Translations under genes and position numbers: made by a program
Virus record (IMG/VR): IMGVR_UViG_3300009128_001408
Location: 1-64,000 of that record
Length of the DNA stretch: 64,000 nt
Source: a virus
Reading direction: 5' to 3' (one strand)
The notes under the pieces: model-generated
The model's database searches: none
What the model was told of the DNA's origin: nothing
The model's input: the letters and a program-made list of their open reading frames with translations, nothing else
Shown: piece by piece, positions 61,557-64,000 of the stretch
Layout: each line of letters begins with the position of its first letter
Position numbering within the stretch: position 1 is the first letter of the stretch

Positions 61557-64000
61557 CTGTCACTGGAGCCCCACCGGTGCCTGCTCCAAATGTTGCTGAT
61601 ATCTGACTGGCATTTCCAGTCCAAGCGCTATTTGCCTCAAGTTTAAGCATAATTGACTCATTATTAGCAAGCGACTGTGAGCCGAAGGTGACAATATTAG
61701 TGGCATTTAGTGAACTGTCAAGGGATCCAACAAGACAGCCATCACCGTTGTCATACTGTTCCAATGCAAAGTTCTGTGACATGTCTAGCCAGCCAGTCTC
61801 ATCAGTGCCATTGGACGGAAACTTGACCAGAACGCTCAGGCCAGCTGTTCCTAACGAGCCGCCTTGTTGAGTTATTGTCCCGGAACCGTCAATGGTGAAT
61901 GACATATCACGAACTGTGCCACCAGTCTCGTTCTTAAATGATCGATAGAATGTCCGAAGCCCAGCAAGTGAGCTGTAATTTGGATTAGAATCAGGTGCAA
62001 AAGCAACGCTGCCGCCTTCTGCTGCGTTCCTAAAGTCGCCTGCCAGAGAATTGTCAAGTGGAGACTTAAGGCTTTGATAAAAGAATATTAATCCATCTGC
62101 CTGATCTGCGGCGCCGGACAGGTGTAATGTAGAATCCCATACAGCTCCTGCGGCAGCCATTGATGCCTGGGTATTGTATGATCCAGATGTCAGTCTAAAG
62201 TTCTCGCGCTTGAATGTCTCAAGCTGTGTGGTTGAATTATTGGAGGCCGTATAGAGCAGAATTCCACCTGTATCTACCTGTCCACCGGCAGTCAGGTTAG
62301 ACTTAAGTGGATGAGGAACATTAACAGAGGATGTTAGGCCCTGGTTAAATAGTTCGGTGGCAGTGATTGTTGCAGAACCGGTAAGCTTAAGGACTTTAGT
62401 ATAATCCTCACCTGCGCCGGTATTAATTGCCTCAATAGGTACCTGAGGTATTGTACAGTTTGTTGTCGTGTATGATGCACTAGCATTATACTGATAAACT
62501 GTCTTATAGGCATTGGAGACGTCTACCTTATAATTTGCGGTGCCTGATACATAATATTCAACCCCTGAATTGAACAGGCCCTCGCCGAGATCAAAGTTTT
62601 CCCAGCGCTGATTTGTAGCTGCAAGAGCATTGGAATTGTTATCATTTACCCACTCAACGTAGTTTGTAGTGACAGTATTTCCTGTCATAACATGCAGAAC
62701 CTGCACATAATTCCACCCATTGCGCTGGTCAACTGTGTCCACTACATATCGACCTGTACGATGCTGGAATGCTACCAGGCTATTTCCATTCTCGAATATT
62801 GCTGAACCTGTCTGGGACAGACTTATGAAGCCGGAGCCATTGGCATTGACATATCGGCCGGTGCCTAAGCCTGGAACTCCGTCGCCAATCGCACCGACTG
62901 TCAGGTCTATCTCCTTTATATTAGAGCCATTGACCATCAGCCTAAGGACACCTATCTCAGCATTGCCGAATGATGATGTGGTGTAGTTAGTGGTCCCATT
63001 GCTGTAATTACTTGGCGCAACATCAGCATTTAGGACGCCTGTCAGCTCTGTATCCAATGCGAATACCGATGCCCTGATGTTATTGCTAGCAGTCACGACC
63101 GTGTAGAGACCGTTCACGTCGACCGCCACACCGAGGCCAGCGCCGGAGCCCACTGATGTGTATCCGCCAACAGGTGATGCGGCGCCAAACGACAGTGATG
63201 CAGATAGGCCAGTGTCCAGGAAGTTTATATCGTCCAGGTCTGGGGCGGGAGTGGGAGATAGAGCCTTTAGTACCTCATTAATCTTGTCGACTGCGGTTCC
63301 GATAGGTGTTGTGTAAATAAAGTCGGTGAAGAGACCGTCGGTGTATGTGCCATCTTCGGCAGCTCCAATAACTGGTTGGATTGTCACCTGACCTCCACCA
63401 TCATCAGTCACCACCGATCCTGTAAAGACCATGGTATCAACGCTGGCAGTGCTAGATCCACCTGCCTGCTCGACTGTAACAGTGCCACCTCCGCCACCAC
63501 CTGTGGACGCAATTGTCACCTGGCCATTAGATGCTGAAGTGATGGTTATATTACTTCCAGCTACTAAGTAAGAGGTGTCATTAGTAAGGCGTGTTAATGA
63601 TCCAGAAAGCCCGCTCAGTGCAGAGATAGCGCCCGAAACGACAGTGTCGCCTCCAAAAAGAGCAGATCCACGGACTGCAGTTCCTTTGGATGCTAATGCG
63701 CCCGATACAAAGAAGTTAATGTCAGCACCCAGGTCGGTTCGATACTCACCGACCTGGAGGGGTGATCCACCGTGTAGGGCACCAGAAATGACGACGTCAC
63801 CGCCAAAGAGCGCTGCTCCCTTAATCGCGGTGTCCCTTGATCCTATCGCACCAGAGACAAAGAATGCCGTGTCAGTATAGGTAGTCTCGTTAGGACTAGT
63901 AGCTGCACCTCCTGAAAGTATTAGGACTTGGTCAGTAGACGCATCCGTAAAAATAGCGTGGGTTTTATTGGCGGTCTCCACCCTAAAGTCCATTGTGGAT
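59803..64000 (-). CDS. giant fibre-like structural protein, N-terminus beyond the window
   Basis: The frame stays open to the window edge (at least 1398 codons); the first Met at 63993 is followed by DFRVETANKTHAIFTDAS, which looks like an internal fibre segment, so the true start is probably outside. The C-terminal 1150 residues form two tandem halves of about 560-585 residues each. It contains one SLTRL...TSYLVAGSN module and is rich in Gly, Ser, Asn and Thr. Likely a tail fibre or baseplate-attached adhesin. Its end is 10 bases before the next fibre gene. Confidence 0.85.
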   Translation of the reverse strand, partial: STMDFRVETANKTHAIFTDASTDQVLILSGGAATSPNETTYTDTAFFVSGAIGSRDTAIKGAALFGGDVVISGALHGGSPLQVGEYRTDLGADINFFVSGALASKGTAVRGSALFGGDTVVSGAISALSGLSGSLTRLTNDTSYLVAGSNITITSASNGQVTIASTGGGGGGTVTVEQAGGSSTASVDTMVFTGSVVTDDGGGQVTIQPVIGAAEDGTYTDGLFTDFIYTTPIGTAVDKINEVLKALSPTPAPDLDDINFLDTGLSASLSFGAASPVGGYTSVGSGAGLGVAVDVNGLYTVVTASNNIRASVFALDTELTGVLNADVAPSNYSNGTTNYTTSSFGNAEIGVLRLMVNGSNIKEIDLTVGAIGDGVPGLGTGRYVNANGSGFISLSQTGSAIFENGNSLVAFQHRTGRYVVDTVDQRNGWNYVQVLHVMTGNTVTTNYVEWVNDNNSNALAATNQRWENFDLGEGLFNSGVEYYVSGTANYKVDVSNAYKTVYQYNASASYTTTNCTIPQVPIEAINTGAGEDYTKVLKLTGSATITATELFNQGLTSSVNVPHPLKSNLTAGGQVDTGGILLYTASNNSTTQLETFKRENFRLTSGSYNTQASMAAAGAVWDSTLHLSGAADQADGLIFFYQSLKSPLDNSLAGDFRNAAEGGSVAFAPDSNPNYSSLAGLRTFYRSFKNETGGTVRDMSFTIDGSGTITQQGGSLGTAGLSVLVKFPSNGTDETGWLDMSQNFALEQYDNGDGCLVGSLDSSLNATNIVTFGSQSLANNESIMLKLEANSAWTGNASQISATFGAGTGGAPVTAPDLDDTDCNNTGTGCKLSFGSSKGIAGYTDVGGGAGIGSAEDINDDYISTISGNNLRRAAFGGDSGTVAIGGDLNEDVSSNMPSYSADAFGDALNGTLNLEVNGAVVHTTLLTASFGSGVPGSGGASDLNANGSGFTNISVPTAGEYSGNNVPDYTLIYRTGRFTVATTDQREGWNYVRVQHAAPGGTTTTNYVEWVNDSNTNALGASNEILNNFSGSTFYYQSGVKYFQQCSSSYIAQVANVYKNVFSRSSSAISTTVSNLTVNAIEVNGDGVSGGSVSASSRGLPDLLSAAGSQNEDIFVTASVTFTRSSAVPGTYGTTNYTASSRITVDHPLKADETSAQKTKNNFLVHSASLTSNLYTNEYFTREDYRIQSGTYLNQAAISSGPWNSQQSMNDGGAPTYATGLLSYNGYLIPPDQGGASGDFRNLDEGGSLQSPNGNVNYSTLSVSVRDFYRKFENNTTNDVGSITVTLYGDATIVGRAGINAGTLGANKNIYVDVKIPGDTGFLDMGRPTAGSGNISDGDGGLVGSLSATVITGGTANALSFNGTALAGTISGAEQMVIRISAHEDWTGYLTRILIGY
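61557..63250 (-). repeat. tandem half 1 of giant fibre (about 565 residues)
   Basis: Starts APDLDDINFLDTG at about residue 248 and mirrors half 2 along its length. Identity is visible but clearly partial, so the duplication is old or under diversifying change. Confidence 0.7.
63484..63612 (-). repeat. fibre module copy (third)
   Basis: About 129 bases encoding LSGSLTRLTNDTSYLVAGSN...VTIASTGGGGGG, matching the two copies in the neighbouring gene. Confidence 0.6.

Overview
The window looks like part of a large tailed-bacteriophage genome, probably from an aquatic Gram-negative host. The case rests on these points: almost every gene lies on the minus strand in long runs with 1-25 base overlaps (ATGA, TAATG and TGATG junctions); very few non-coding bases remain and no gap exceeds about 140 bases; many small orphan genes; a peptidoglycan-binding amidase (endolysin); very long Gly/Ser/Thr-rich fibre-like structural genes; and phage-style replication and nucleotide genes (DnaE-type polymerase, flap nuclease, thymidine kinase, dCMP deaminase). 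No tRNA, rRNA, ribosomal protein or CRISPR array is visible. Capsid, portal, terminase and sheath genes are not in this window, so the phage call is strong but indirect. Lipobox-type signals point to a bacterial host. GapR-like and DUF6356-like proteins weakly suggest a proteobacterium.

Layout. 1-5154: an edge-truncated zinc metalloprotease, small membrane proteins, a deaminase, an Smr protein, a P-loop kinase, then a run of proteins sharing an N-terminal 16-residue tag. 5242-8576: exported and lipoprotein genes (thioredoxin-like, sunset-domain-like), a SET protein and a metallophosphoesterase. 8569-15978: the most unusual block, reading (minus strand) endolysin, malate synthase, isocitrate lyase, ATP-type PEP carboxykinase and DnaK. 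15968-19618: GIY-YIG nuclease, IMPDH/GMP reductase, a second phosphoesterase and a DinG/XPD-like helicase. 19671-25895: an EF-hand+SET protein, nucleotidyltransferase, phosphomannomutase, a degenerate phosphatase and a sigma-70 factor lacking region 4.2. 25964-29162: a cluster of membrane and lipid proteins (Pmp3-like, fatty-acid hydroxylase, DUF5658) and tagged proteins. 29193-31831: GroEL and flap nuclease. 31828-37580: small orphans, a lone plus-strand trypsin-like lipoprotein, a pterin-dehydratase-fold protein and a VWA lipoprotein. 37672-45210: tagged virion-candidate proteins, lysis and membrane candidates and a superoxide dismutase. 45240-51305: nucleotide metabolism and the replicative DnaE. 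51347-64000: a J-domain protein and fibre/structural genes, the last running off the window.

How it may fit together (inference): the phage carries its own chaperone set (DnaK, J-domain protein, GroEL), its own sigma factor and replication core, and a compact carbon-rerouting cassette. Isocitrate lyase and malate synthase bypass the decarboxylating steps of the TCA cycle, PEPCK moves oxaloacetate to PEP, and phosphomannomutase acts further along sugar metabolism. More than ten otherwise unrelated proteins share an N-terminal helix ending in [IL]-x-E, like the capsid-targeting and prohead-protease signals of T4, so they may be cargo packaged in the virion.
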